Below are positions 1 through 7,650 of a stretch of DNA of 9,845 nt, one piece after another. A program made the translations under genes and the position numbers. The DNA is from Mesotoga sp. UBA6090 (lineage in GTDB: Bacteria; Thermotogota; Thermotogae; Petrotogales; Kosmotogaceae): NCBI RefSeq assembly GCF_002435945.1, contig NZ_DIXC01000046.1:1650-11494 (forward strand), in the 5' to 3' direction. How positions within the stretch are numbered: position 1 is the first letter of the stretch; each line of letters begins with the position of its first letter. Under the pieces are notes generated by a model. That model was given only the letters and a program-made list of their open reading frames with translations. It was not told the DNA's origin and did not search any database.

Positions 1-3000
1 AAGTGCAGAAAGACCAGAGAACCCTACAGATATGCCTCTCCGAGATCGAACGCTGCCAGAACCTCTCACCAAAGCCCAATTTCATAATACTCCTGGGCGA
101 TAGATACGGCTGGGAACCTCTGCCTTACTCCATTCCTTCGACAGAGTTAGATTCTCTTCTTCCCCTCATGGATGAGAGTGAACGATCGAAGATAAGTGAG
201 TGGTACCGGAGAGACGACAACGCGATACCTTCTGAATACATACTCCAGCCAAGAAAGGATGAGTACGAATCTTACGCTCTCTGGGAAGAGAAAGAGAGAG
301 AACTGAGAGAGATTCTGAGAAAAGCGGTTGACAGAAGTACTCTGGATGAGAAGGAAAGAGAGAAGTACTTCCTCTCCGCCACACACCGGGAGATTATCCA
401 CGGAGCCCTGGGCATTCCCGAAGGAAAGATATCCCCTCAAGAGCACGTGGTTGCCTGCTTCAGGAAAGGCGAGAAAGACGAGAGGCTTCAAAGACTCGAA
501 GAAGAACTGAAAGACAGACTATCGAAAGAAAGGACGAGGGAATACGAAAGTTTAGATAATGAGAAAGACGAAGAGGAGTTCAGCCAGTTCATATACGAAA
601 GACTTGAAGAGACGATCTCACTTCAGCTGAAGGATGTACAGGAGATAGATGAACTAGAAGAAGAGAGGAATAGACACAGAGAGTACAGAGAAGAGCTACT
701 GGAAGACTTCTGCGGAAGAGAGAAGATCCTCGAGGATATAAGCGAGTACATAGAGGGAGAGGACAACAGGATCTTCGCACTCACAGGAGAATCCGGCTCG
801 GGTAAATCCAGCGTGATGGCCAAAGCGATAGAGCATGCCGAGAGAGAGAAGAACGTGGTCATCTACCGCTTCTCTGGTTTCACCGCCAACTCCGGAAACG
901 AATACACGCTCCTCAAACAACTATGCGAAGAGATAACCGGAAAGTACGACACGACGGTGAATAAGGTGGCGGGTATAGAAGAAGGAGAAAGACCACCGGT
1001 TATGGAAGGCTCAGGAGAAAGAAGAAATCTAGACCCAAACAAACTGGACGACCTTATAGAAGTCTTCAGAAGGTGTCTCGTCCTATCCACAGAGGACAAG
1101 AGACTGATTCTCTTCATAGACGCGCTGGACCAGATAGATGGTAATCTCACATGGCTTCCCTCTCTCCTGCCCCGGTACACCAGACTTGTGGTCTCGACCA
1201 CACTGGACAAAGAGATAGAACTCCCCCATCGCCTCGAGCGGCTGAAAGAAAGAGAAGGAGAAGAGATACTCGACAGATGGCTGGCCAGGGCAAAGAGAAG
1301 ACTGCAGAGTGAACAGAGAGAAGCGATAATGAATGGATTGAAAAGTAATGGAACGCCGATATACCTCAGGCTGCTGTTCGACATGGCAAAGAACTGGCAT
1401 TCATACACGGGAATCCCGAGACTTGGGGAAAAGACGGAAGAGATACTGAAAGAGTTCTGCGACAGGCTTGAGAGAGAGCATACACCCGAGAGAGTGAAAA
1501 CGATAATAGGTTACATGGTGTGCGGAAGATACGCGGGCCTGAAAGAAGAAGAACTGATCGATCTTCTATCCTTTGACGAAGAATACTACGAATCCTTCCT
1601 GAAGGGATCTCAGCATACAGATGAACTGATGGAGAGAAGGAAGATACCCGTAGTCATATGGTCCAGGTTCTATCTGGACCTGGAAGACCACCTGAGGGAG
1701 AAGGAAGTCGAAGGAGTAAGGATACTTACGTTCTTCCACAGACAGATAGACGAATACATGAAAGAGAGGTACGGAACGAACAGGAATAGAAATCATGGAA
1801 TACTCGCGGACTACGGACTGAAGAGATTCGAAAGTGAGGGAAAGAACTCGAAAGAGGCATTCCTTTCCAGTTCAATAATGCCGTACGTTGGATTTCACCT
1901 GTACGAAGCGGAAAGGGAGAAGGAATTACTGCATCTGCTTCCGGAGGAGGAAGAAACTGAAGAACAAGGAAACAAGAAGGATATCCTGTATAACTCCATT
2001 GGCTGGGTGATGGAGAACTACGGGTTCGAAGAAGAGAAGAGACTGAAAGCGCTTCTTGAAGAGATCTCTACAATCGACAGGAAGGTACTTGCATTCGTTA
2101 TGAGCAGTATTGGAGTAAAACAAAAGAATAGAGGGAGAAGCCTCTGGTGTTTATTCATCCACGAGAAGTCAATTCCCATTCTTGAAAGGCTAGTTCGAAT
2201 GGATCCGACCAATTTGGAATTGCTAAGGGACCTCGGGATAAGTCTCAATAACGCTGGAAGAAACTGCAAAGGACTTGTAGCTGTGAAAAAGACGCTAGGA
2301 TACTATATGAGAGCTCTTGAGATACGAAAAAGACTCGTGAAGAAAATCCCTGACAGAACGGAATGGCAGAATGACCTTTCATTAAGTCTGAGTGACATTG
2401 GAAATATCTATAAAGACCTGGGTCAAAGTAAAAAGACTCTAGAATATTATGTCAGGTCTCTTGAGATAAGTAAGAATCTTGCAATGAAACAACCGGATAG
2501 AACAGAATGGCAGTGGGATCTGGGAGTGAGTTTGAATAACGTCGGAAGTGTGTACGAAGAACTTGGAAAGAGTGAAAAAGCTCTAGAATGCTATTTGCAC
2601 TTCATGAAAATAATGGAAAGCCTAGTAGAAAAAGACACATCGAGAACTTGTTGGCGAAGAGATTTGGGAACGAGCGCGAACAATGTCGGAAGGATATATG
2701 AAAAATCAGGTAAGAACGATGAGTCTCTGGGGTACTACACCAGATTCATGGAGATAATGGAACAACTCATTCGGAATGACCCCGGGAGACTGGATTGGCA
2801 AAGAGATCTAGGCGTGAGTTTGAACAATATCGGCAGGATTTATGAAGACTTTGGCGAAGCTGAGAAAGCACTAGGATACTATGTTAGGTCTAATGAAATT
2901 TTGGAAGCCGTTATTGAGAAAGATCCATCCAGGATGGACAGGTGGAGAGATCTAGGTGTGAGTTTGAACAATTCTGGAATGATGTACGAATTTCTAGGCG

Positions 3001-3683
3001 AGGGAGAGAGAGCACTTGAATGCTACACTAGATTTATTGAGATAATGGAAGATCTCATCTGGAAAGATCCTGACAGAATCGACTGGCAGTATGACCTTTC
3101 TGTAGGTCTCAGCAATGCAGGAAATATCTGCAGAAGCCAGAACGAAAACGACAAGGCTCTGGTGTATTTCACTAGATCCACTGAAATACGAGAAAACCTC
3201 GTTAAGAAGGACCCCGATAGGACCGACTGGCAGAGAGACCTGGGAATTAGTTTGAACAATGTCGGAATGATCCACGAAACCTTTGAAGAATACGATAAGG
3301 CGCTTCTTCACTACAAGAGATTTATGGAGATTATGGAAGCTCTCGTTAAGAGAGATCCCGAAAGAACTGACTGGCAGAGAGATCTTGGAGTCAGCCTTAA
3401 CAACATCGGAAGCCAGTACGAGAACCTCGGTGAGCTTGAGAAGGCTTCAGATCATTACAAAAGGGTTCTGGATATAAGAAGAACTCTTGTTGATAAAGAA
3501 CCAAGAGTTGTTGACAGACATGTAGGCCTCGCATTTGCACTCTTAGATATAGCGAGGATTACGCAAAGCGATGCTCAGAAAAGAGAATTAGAAATGGAAG
3601 CACGATCAATAACCAAATCGCTTGTAGATGACGGTATGAAACATCGTGAGCTTAACGTATTGAGAAGCATCTTTTCACTATAA
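1..3683 (+). CDS. STAND ATPase: DUF4062-like / NACHT / TPR repeats, 5' end missing
   Basis: The frame is open from the left edge (first full codon at 3, a GTG that is probably internal) to a TAA at 3681, giving 1226 visible residues. Residues 1-160 match the second half of a DUF4062 domain (ICLSEIERC, then GDRYGW at about 33-38), so I infer that some 70-90 N-terminal residues lie outside. Residues 160-245 are a K/E-rich, probably coiled-coil linker. The NTPase follows: FCGRE start, Walker A GESGSGKS at 262-269, Walker B-type LILFIDALDQ at 368-377, and a sensor-like VVSTT near 396. A helical and winged-helix-like region (GLKEEELIDLL, later TFFHRQIDEY) runs to about 700, followed by nine 48-residue TPR-like repeats (743-1174) and one decayed unit. 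The domain order recalls eukaryotic nephrocystin-3 and bacterial NLR-like sensors. I infer a cytosolic sensor whose repeats bind a ligand and whose NTPase oligomerises. The ligand is unknown. It is probably co-transcribed with the next gene. Confidence 0.9.
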   Translation, partial: VQKDQRTLQICLSEIERCQNLSPKPNFIILLGDRYGWEPLPYSIPSTELDSLLPLMDESERSKISEWYRRDDNAIPSEYILQPRKDEYESYALWEEKERELREILRKAVDRSTLDEKEREKYFLSATHREIIHGALGIPEGKISPQEHVVACFRKGEKDERLQRLEEELKDRLSKERTREYESLDNEKDEEEFSQFIYERLEETISLQLKDVQEIDELEEERNRHREYREELLEDFCGREKILEDISEYIEGEDNRIFALTGESGSGKSSVMAKAIEHAEREKNVVIYRFSGFTANSGNEYTLLKQLCEEITGKYDTTVNKVAGIEEGERPPVMEGSGERRNLDPNKLDDLIEVFRRCLVLSTEDKRLILFIDALDQIDGNLTWLPSLLPRYTRLVVSTTLDKEIELPHRLERLKEREGEEILDRWLARAKRRLQSEQREAIMNGLKSNGTPIYLRLLFDMAKNWHSYTGIPRLGEKTEEILKEFCDRLEREHTPERVKTIIGYMVCGRYAGLKEEELIDLLSFDEEYYESFLKGSQHTDELMERRKIPVVIWSRFYLDLEDHLREKEVEGVRILTFFHRQIDEYMKERYGTNRNRNHGILADYGLKRFESEGKNSKEAFLSSSIMPYVGFHLYEAEREKELLHLLPEEEETEEQGNKKDILYNSIGWVMENYGFEEEKRLKALLEEISTIDRKVLAFVMSSIGVKQKNRGRSLWCLFIHEKSIPILERLVRMDPTNLELLRDLGISLNNAGRNCKGLVAVKKTLGYYMRALEIRKRLVKKIPDRTEWQNDLSLSLSDIGNIYKDLGQSKKTLEYYVRSLEISKNLAMKQPDRTEWQWDLGVSLNNVGSVYEELGKSEKALECYLHFMKIMESLVEKDTSRTCWRRDLGTSANNVGRIYEKSGKNDESLGYYTRFMEIMEQLIRNDPGRLDWQRDLGVSLNNIGRIYEDFGEAEKALGYYVRSNEILEAVIEKDPSRMDRWRDLGVSLNNSGMMYEFLGEGERALECYTRFIEIMEDLIWKDPDRIDWQYDLSVGLSNAGNICRSQNENDKALVYFTRSTEIRENLVKKDPDRTDWQRDLGISLNNVGMIHETFEEYDKALLHYKRFMEIMEALVKRDPERTDWQRDLGVSLNNIGSQYENLGELEKASDHYKRVLDIRRTLVDKEPRVVDRHVGLAFALLDIARITQSDAQKRELEMEARSITKSLVDDGMKHRELNVLRSIFSL
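2229..3524 (+). repeat. Nine tandem 144-bp units coding 48-residue TPR-like repeats
   Basis: Units begin at 2229 and every 144 bases after that (2373, 2517 ... 3381) with no insertions or deletions. Each starts near DLGVSLNN.G, continues with an aromatic residue and EKALEYY, then EI.E.LV.KDP, and ends with R.DWQR. The bases have diverged while the period is exact, so this is a protein repeat and not a recent DNA tandem repeat. A tenth, decayed unit follows (3525 to about 3668). Repeats of this 48-residue type, with WQRDL at the unit joint, are common in bacterial TPR proteins linked to signalling. They likely form a superhelix that binds a peptide or protein. Confidence 0.9.
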
Positions 3684-3710
3684 CTACTGAGTATATTATA
3701 ACTAAGAGAC

Positions 3711-3717
3711 AGGAGGT
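3711..3717 (+). promoter_or_regulatory. Strong ribosome binding site AGGAGGT
   Basis: AGGAGGT lies six bases before the ATG at 3724. It fixes the start of the membrane-protein gene and shows independent, efficient translation of the second gene of the pair. The 40-base gap also contains AT-rich TATATTATAA (about 3692-3701), which could act as a -10 element, but I see no good -35, so read-through from the upstream gene is the simpler view. Confidence 0.85.
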
Positions 3718-3723
3718 ATCCAA

Positions 3724-5556
3724 ATGGGAAGTCTTGTCAAGTGGGGAAACTGGAAGTTTATCGGAATTCTCTTTGTTATATGCTACGTCATTGGAATAAT
3801 TGGCTGGAAATTGTACGACCCTTCACTCCCTGTCTCTTCGGCGTTGTATAACTCTCTTCAGCTTTTCTTCCTGGAAGCAAGCTTTCAAGATTATTCAATC
3901 CCCTGGATTCTTGAGATAGCGAGATTCTTCGCTCCGATAATAGCGGCTGCAGTCGTCTTGAAGTTGCTAATCTCTCTGATCTGGAAGACAACCAGAGACC
4001 TCAGGCTTCTGGGAATTGAAAATCATATCGTCATCTGGGGACTGAACACTGAAACAAATTATCTGCTTGAAAACCTCCTCGGAAACAGCAACAGCAGAAT
4101 CGTCCTCATCACTAGCACACATGAAATGAGCGAGTTTCCAGCCTTGAAACCTGCAAGGGGGCTAATGGTAATATTCGCTGACGAAGCAGAGAGTCTCTCA
4201 GATAAAACGAAACTTTGTCAGAAAATACATCTGGAGTCGGCGAAAAGTGTTTTTATCATGACCGGAGATGATACGAATAATATCGAAACTGTCGAGAAGA
4301 TAGAGGCCTATCTTGACGGATGTGAGAAGAAAAGAGAAGCCTTAGCAAAGAGAAGAACTGAAAACAAAAATTGTGAACTTCAAGTCTTTGCTAACATAAA
4401 CGATGAACATACGATGAAATTCATGAAGCAATGCAAGGGGAATAATCCAGAAAGAAATGTGTTTATTTCCTTCTTCAACACTAAGAGAATGCTCGCCCAG
4501 CATCTAATCGACAAGTTCTCTCCGGACAGGTACAGAAAAATAGGTGAAGGCGATCCCGTACCCGCCACAATCCTTTTAGTCGGTCTGACAGATCAGGGTG
4601 AGAAGATCCTGACAGAAGCGGCTCTCTTATACCATTTTGCGAATCACGTAAAACCGAGAATCGTTGTTTCTGATAGAGATGTGAAGAACAGGATGAGGTC
4701 GATCTACGAAGACTACCCTTCACTTGGAAAAGTCGCGGAGATAGTGGAAGTAGAGTTTCTTGAACTTATCAGGGGCGAAGTCGACTGGCAAATCTTCTCA
4801 ACAATTTCCTCATGCTTCATAGCGACAGAAAACGAGGGAGAGAGTTCATTCGTTGCCAGAAAGCTCAGGCAGATGTTTGAGATAAAAGCAGACAGCGATG
4901 TAAATGGCCATGATAGAGAAGTGTCAACAGTACCAGCAATAGTTGCAGTAATACCTATGCTTTCCAGGTTTTTTGATATAGTTCCAGAAACCAGGCAAAA
5001 GCTGGAGGCTGTAAATATTGCCATCTCAAACCCAGGAGAAGTGCTAAACACGGATAACCTGTTCTCTACTAACGAAGAAATAGAGAAGATAGCCATGTAT
5101 TTTCACTGGGAATACAACAAGAGAAAAGATAAGACACTCGACAAGGTCTGGAACGAACTGGAAGATTCCGAAAAAGACTCCAACCGTTACGCTGCAAGAC
5201 ACTTGCCGATCAAACTGAGATTTCTGGGCGTGAGAATAGCCGACGCTTCAACTGATTGCCCGATCTTCGATCAGAATACAGTCACTGAAGATCAGAAGCA
5301 GACGATGCACATTATGGAACACAGAAGATGGATGGCATATAGAGAGCTTAACGGATTCGTTTATGGTCAAAAGTGGTTCAAAGAAGATGGAAAATCAAAC
5401 AAGGAAGTCATGAACATCTTGATGATAAACAACAGCATAAAACCATGGCATGAGCTGGAACCGAATATCAAGGAGATAGACTCGATTTTCGCCAATGCCG
5501 GCGACGCTGTAGCCGAACTGAACAAGAAGATCGTAGTAGATAGCCAGAAGAGCTAA
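3724..5556 (+). CDS. Two-helix membrane protein with two TrkA-N/RCK-like domains and a RyR domain
   Basis: 610 residues from ATG 3724 to a TAA at 5554, the start supported by a perfect Shine-Dalgarno. Hydrophobic helices lie at about 12-28 and 66-86. Between them is a short amphipathic stretch (LYNSLQLFFLEA) placed like the pore helix of a 2TM channel, but with no TVGYG-type filter. A first Rossmann unit starts at 101 (HIVIWGLNTET), where the GxGxxG glycines are mostly lost. A second starts near 282 (ILLVGLTDQG), keeping G287 and G292. The C-terminus (525-595) matches the RyR domain: EHRRWMAYRELNGFVYG at 532-548 and KPWHELEP at 573-580. The cytosolic part likely senses a small ligand, perhaps a nucleotide, and acts on the membrane helices. 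Ion conduction is inferred, not shown. Similar proteins are usually annotated as NAD-binding or RyR-domain proteins. Its position behind the STAND ATPase suggests an effector role. Confidence 0.85.
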   Translation: MGSLVKWGNWKFIGILFVICYVIGIIGWKLYDPSLPVSSALYNSLQLFFLEASFQDYSIPWILEIARFFAPIIAAAVVLKLLISLIWKTTRDLRLLGIENHIVIWGLNTETNYLLENLLGNSNSRIVLITSTHEMSEFPALKPARGLMVIFADEAESLSDKTKLCQKIHLESAKSVFIMTGDDTNNIETVEKIEAYLDGCEKKREALAKRRTENKNCELQVFANINDEHTMKFMKQCKGNNPERNVFISFFNTKRMLAQHLIDKFSPDRYRKIGEGDPVPATILLVGLTDQGEKILTEAALLYHFANHVKPRIVVSDRDVKNRMRSIYEDYPSLGKVAEIVEVEFLELIRGEVDWQIFSTISSCFIATENEGESSFVARKLRQMFEIKADSDVNGHDREVSTVPAIVAVIPMLSRFFDIVPETRQKLEAVNIAISNPGEVLNTDNLFSTNEEIEKIAMYFHWEYNKRKDKTLDKVWNELEDSEKDSNRYAARHLPIKLRFLGVRIADASTDCPIFDQNTVTEDQKQTMHIMEHRRWMAYRELNGFVYGQKWFKEDGKSNKEVMNILMINNSIKPWHELEPNIKEIDSIFANAGDAVAELNKKIVVDSQKS

Positions 5557-5629
5557 TCGGAAGCATGGGATGGATAACTTGGACAAAAAACCGGGATGTC
5601 GGACAATCTCAGAAAGACCTCTAGGGATA

Positions 5630-5659
5630 TTGACAAGTTTAGGCCGCGACGATTATGAA
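5630..5659 (+). promoter_or_regulatory. Orphan sigma-70-like promoter
   Basis: A perfect TTGACA (5630-5635) is followed after 18 bases by TATGAA (5654-5659). It points rightwards into the 3' end of the transposase, where no plus-strand gene begins, and before the insertion it would have pointed into the 3' end of the SUMF gene. It may be a chance match or may drive an antisense RNA. The rest of 5557-5704 shows nothing I can support. Confidence 0.25.
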
Positions 5660-5704
5660 GAATTCTAAAAAACCTCTCTAGCGTCAACCTAAACCTTCAT
5701 TATC

Positions 5705-5710
5705 ATTAAG
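5705..5710. repeat. Left copy of the IS target-site duplication, ATTAAG
   Basis: ATTAAG directly abuts the left inverted repeat and is matched by ATTAAG at 7651-7656 directly outside the right inverted repeat. Confidence 0.85.
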
Positions 5711-5727
5711 CTGAAGTTCCCGAACTG
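5711..5727 (+). repeat. Left terminal inverted repeat of the IS
   Basis: 17 bases, imperfect complement of 7634-7650 (13 of 17 positions). The shared core is GAAGTTCCC. Confidence 0.85.
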
Positions 5728-5746
5728 AGCAAGCAAGAAATAGCTA

Positions 5747-5763
5747 TCTGAAAGGATTTCAGA
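5747..5763 (-). terminator. Weak hairpin just past the transposase stop codon
   Basis: TCTGAAA and TTTCAGA form a perfect 7-bp stem around a 3-base loop, 12 bases after the transposase stop on the minus strand. The bases that follow are only moderately U-rich, so it may end the transposase transcript or only protect its 3' end. Confidence 0.3.
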
Positions 5764-5775
5764 GAAATGAAGCGA

Positions 5776-7515
5776 TTATTTCTGTCTACGTTTGCTGAAT
5801 TGTTTCAATCCGACAAGTTCAAGAGCTTTCCTCTGTACCTCGTTGGGAGTTGTTATTATAGTGAATGAAGGTATCTCCGGTACTGCAGGTACCCTGGCAT
5901 CGTTACAGACAATCGTACCCATTTCAGATAGAAGAGTCTGAAAGCTGTGTACCGGTGTCCCGTCACTCAGCTTCTTCTTCCTCGTCTTCTCAAGTGCGCT
6001 CTCGGATCTAGTAGCCTGTAGTACATGTTCTCTATGGGCATATTCGTCAGTGAAGATCATGCTCTTCCATGACTCCCTCAAATGCCATTCAACATAATAC
6101 GCTAGCATGCAGAGAAATATGTGAGCCCTCACTCTCTTCTCAAGCCAGTGGTGTATTGGCCGTATCTTCAGATCCACTCCCTTGAGTGTCCTGAATGCCC
6201 TCTCAACTCTGGATAGACTCTTGTAACTGTACACCACTTCTTCTGCAGTCAACTTCTCTTTCTCTACACTGGTTCGGATTATATAGAACCCGTCAAGGGA
6301 AGCTTCAAAGGCTATACTCTCTTCATTTCTCCTGTAGTCGAACTTCCCATCCTCTATCGTGAAGATGAAATGCTTGGCCATCTTGTACCTGTTCTCTATC
6401 CTCCCCAGTGCCTGCCCTATCTTCCCCGCTTCCCTCAACCTTCCTGAAGCGACCCTCCTCATGAGTTTGTTCAACTTTTCTTCGCTCGCCCTGAGTAAGT
6501 CTTCTCTCGTTCTCCTTCTCTCTTCTGCAAGAAGGGGATTCCTGCAGACTATTAACCTCTCTCCAGGATAATCGGGTGAGTCTATCTCAAGAAGGTCTCT
6601 CTCGTCAAATAAGCTAAGCTGTAACTCCCCATTCTCGTAGAGACTCTTAATCGTAGGCCCTCTGAAGGCACTAATCCAGTCAACTCCACCGAGAGCCTTC
6701 AATCCGTCTATCTGTCCCTGCGTTAACATCCCTCTGTCTTCGACCACGACGAACCTTTCTACTTTGAACTCTTCCTTTACCTTCTCTACCTGTTCCCCTA
6801 TCGTTTTGGTGTCACTCGTACAGCCCGGATATACCTGTATGGAAATGGGTATACCCTTAGAATCCGTCATGAGTCCATAGACTATCTGTTTCTTTCCCTT
6901 CTTCCTGTCTCTGTTATAACCATAACTCGCAAGCTCACAATGACTTCCTTCATAGTAACTCGAAGAGACATCGTAAAGAACAAGACCACCTTCGCTTAAA
7001 TGTCTCTGCGCTAGTTTCCTTTCTATCGTCTCTTGCCTTTGGAGCAACCAATCTAGAGCAGCATATAACTCATCTTCGTCCGCATCTTCCACTGAGAACT
7101 CTTCGGGAATAGTGGTATTATCCCACCAGCGTATTGTGGAAAGCTTCGTCTGAGGGTTTATTATCCTTGCAACTATCATCGCCTCTATTAGATCGCTTTC
7201 TCTACTCCTTCGAGAAGAAAGCAATTCGGAAATACCTAGATCCTCCATTACCTTACTTATAACCGCAACATTACCATGAGCTCTCGACCGAGTAATCTCA
7301 ATAGCCTCTTCGGAAGGAAGAAAGACTCTCCCCTGGAGACTCTCTTTGACTAACTCTCTAGTAACTTCTGGCAATTCAGTAAGATTGGCTATTGTTTGCT
7401 GTTTCACCTTACCATCTTCGCGATAGCTTCTTCTCAGAAGATAAGTGAAGTATTCTCTGTCCTTGTACTTACTCACAATCTTAGCTAAATAAAGGCCTTT
7501 AGGTTTGCTCTTCAT
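5776..7515 (-). CDS. IS1634-family DDE transposase
   Basis: 579 residues from ATG at 7515 to a TAA at 5776-5778. It catalyses cut and transfer of the element ends through an RNase H-like DDE site split by a long insert. The visible triad is D182 (in LVLYDVSSSYYEG), D260 (in VVVEDRGM) and E438 (in YKSLSRVERAFRTLK), with a lysine seven residues after the glutamate as in the IS4-type YREK signature. The C-terminal RIRPIHHW-like stretch (here KIRPIHHWLEKRVRAHIFLC) is typical of the family. The frame stays open upstream to a TTG at 7551, but that would put the start inside the -35 box of the only good promoter. Family members begin near KGLYLAK, so I chose the ATG at 7515. It has no Shine-Dalgarno. 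I see no frameshift or internal stop. The gene is unrelated in function to its neighbours. Confidence 0.93.
   Translation of the reverse strand: MKSKPKGLYLAKIVSKYKDREYFTYLLRRSYREDGKVKQQTIANLTELPEVTRELVKESLQGRVFLPSEEAIEITRSRAHGNVAVISKVMEDLGISELLSSRRSRESDLIEAMIVARIINPQTKLSTIRWWDNTTIPEEFSVEDADEDELYAALDWLLQRQETIERKLAQRHLSEGGLVLYDVSSSYYEGSHCELASYGYNRDRKKGKKQIVYGLMTDSKGIPISIQVYPGCTSDTKTIGEQVEKVKEEFKVERFVVVEDRGMLTQGQIDGLKALGGVDWISAFRGPTIKSLYENGELQLSLFDERDLLEIDSPDYPGERLIVCRNPLLAEERRRTREDLLRASEEKLNKLMRRVASGRLREAGKIGQALGRIENRYKMAKHFIFTIEDGKFDYRRNEESIAFEASLDGFYIIRTSVEKEKLTAEEVVYSYKSLSRVERAFRTLKGVDLKIRPIHHWLEKRVRAHIFLCMLAYYVEWHLRESWKSMIFTDEYAHREHVLQATRSESALEKTRKKKLSDGTPVHSFQTLLSEMGTIVCNDARVPAVPEIPSFTIITTPNEVQRKALELVGLKQFSKRRQK
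5782..5793. repeat. 12-bp subterminal repeat, left copy
   Basis: CTGTCTACGTTT lies 71 bases inside the left IS end, within the last codons of the transposase. An identical copy in the same orientation is at 7570-7581, 69 bases inside the right end. It could be a transposase binding site or chance. Confidence 0.4.
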
Positions 7516-7521
7516 AACAGA

Positions 7522-7551
7522 ATGATAGCACAAAGAAACGAGCGAAGTCAA
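7522..7551 (-). promoter_or_regulatory. Transposase promoter giving an apparently leaderless mRNA
   Basis: On the minus strand TTGACT (7551-7546) and TATCAT (7527-7522) are 18 bases apart. Only six bases separate the -10 box from the ATG at 7515, so transcription would begin at or next to the start codon. The -35 overlaps a 7-3-7 palindrome (7547-7563, GTCAATT/AATTGAC), which could serve as an operator. Confidence 0.6.
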
Positions 7552-7569
7552 TTACAAATTGACCCTTTA

Positions 7570-7581
7570 CTGTCTACGTTT
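7570..7581. repeat. 12-bp subterminal repeat, right copy
   Basis: Same 12 bases as 5782-5793, in direct orientation, upstream of the transposase promoter. Confidence 0.4.
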
Positions 7582-7633
7582 CCACAACATTATTGTGTCT
7601 TTTTTCTCTCTGGGAAAGAGTTTATTTAATTTC

Positions 7634-7650
7634 CTGTCGGGGAACTTCCG
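7634..7650 (-). repeat. Right terminal inverted repeat of the IS
   Basis: 17 bases, imperfect complement of 5711-5727. It lies upstream of the transposase promoter. Confidence 0.85.

Larger units (their letters stand above)
5711..7650. mobile_element. Complete IS1634-type insertion sequence, 1940 bp
   Basis: The left terminus reads CTGAAGTTCCCGAACTG (5711-5727). The right terminus read inward on the minus strand is CGGAAGTTCCCCGACAG (7650-7634), matching 13 of 17 positions without gaps. Both ends are flanked by the same hexamer ATTAAG (5705-5710 and 7651-7656), the expected target-site duplication. Inside is a single minus-strand DDE transposase of the IS1634 type. Length, inverted repeats and a 5-6 bp duplication all fit that family. 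With the reading frame intact and termini and duplication preserved, it may be active or recently inserted. It sits between two convergent genes and interrupts neither. Confidence 0.9.

Noticed and set aside
863..1408. Minus-strand open frame opposite the NACHT domain (181 codons)
   Set aside because: A shadow of the strongly biased GAGA-type coding strand, giving a low-complexity Ser/Leu-rich peptide with no family marks.
4713..5096. Minus-strand open frame opposite the RyR membrane-protein gene
   Set aside because: It lies wholly inside a well-supported gene and has no recognisable domain or ribosome binding site.
3724..5556. Ordinary potassium channel or Trk uptake regulator
   Set aside because: There is no TVGYG-like filter, the nucleotide glycines are eroded, and a RyR domain is attached. 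Only the general layout is shared.
7547..7563. The palindrome GTCAATT/AATTGAC as an IS terminus
   Set aside because: No partner at the left side, while CTGAAGTTCCC/CGGAAGTTCCC with flanking ATTAAG gives a consistent pair of ends further out.
5782..7581. The 12-mer CTGTCTACGTTT as a target-site duplication
   Set aside because: The left copy is inside the transposase coding sequence and both copies are inside the delimited element.
7583..7610. Plus-strand intrinsic terminator (CACAA/TTGTG plus T-run)
   Set aside because: The stem is only five AT-rich pairs and no plus-strand gene ends here. It lies within the IS upstream region.
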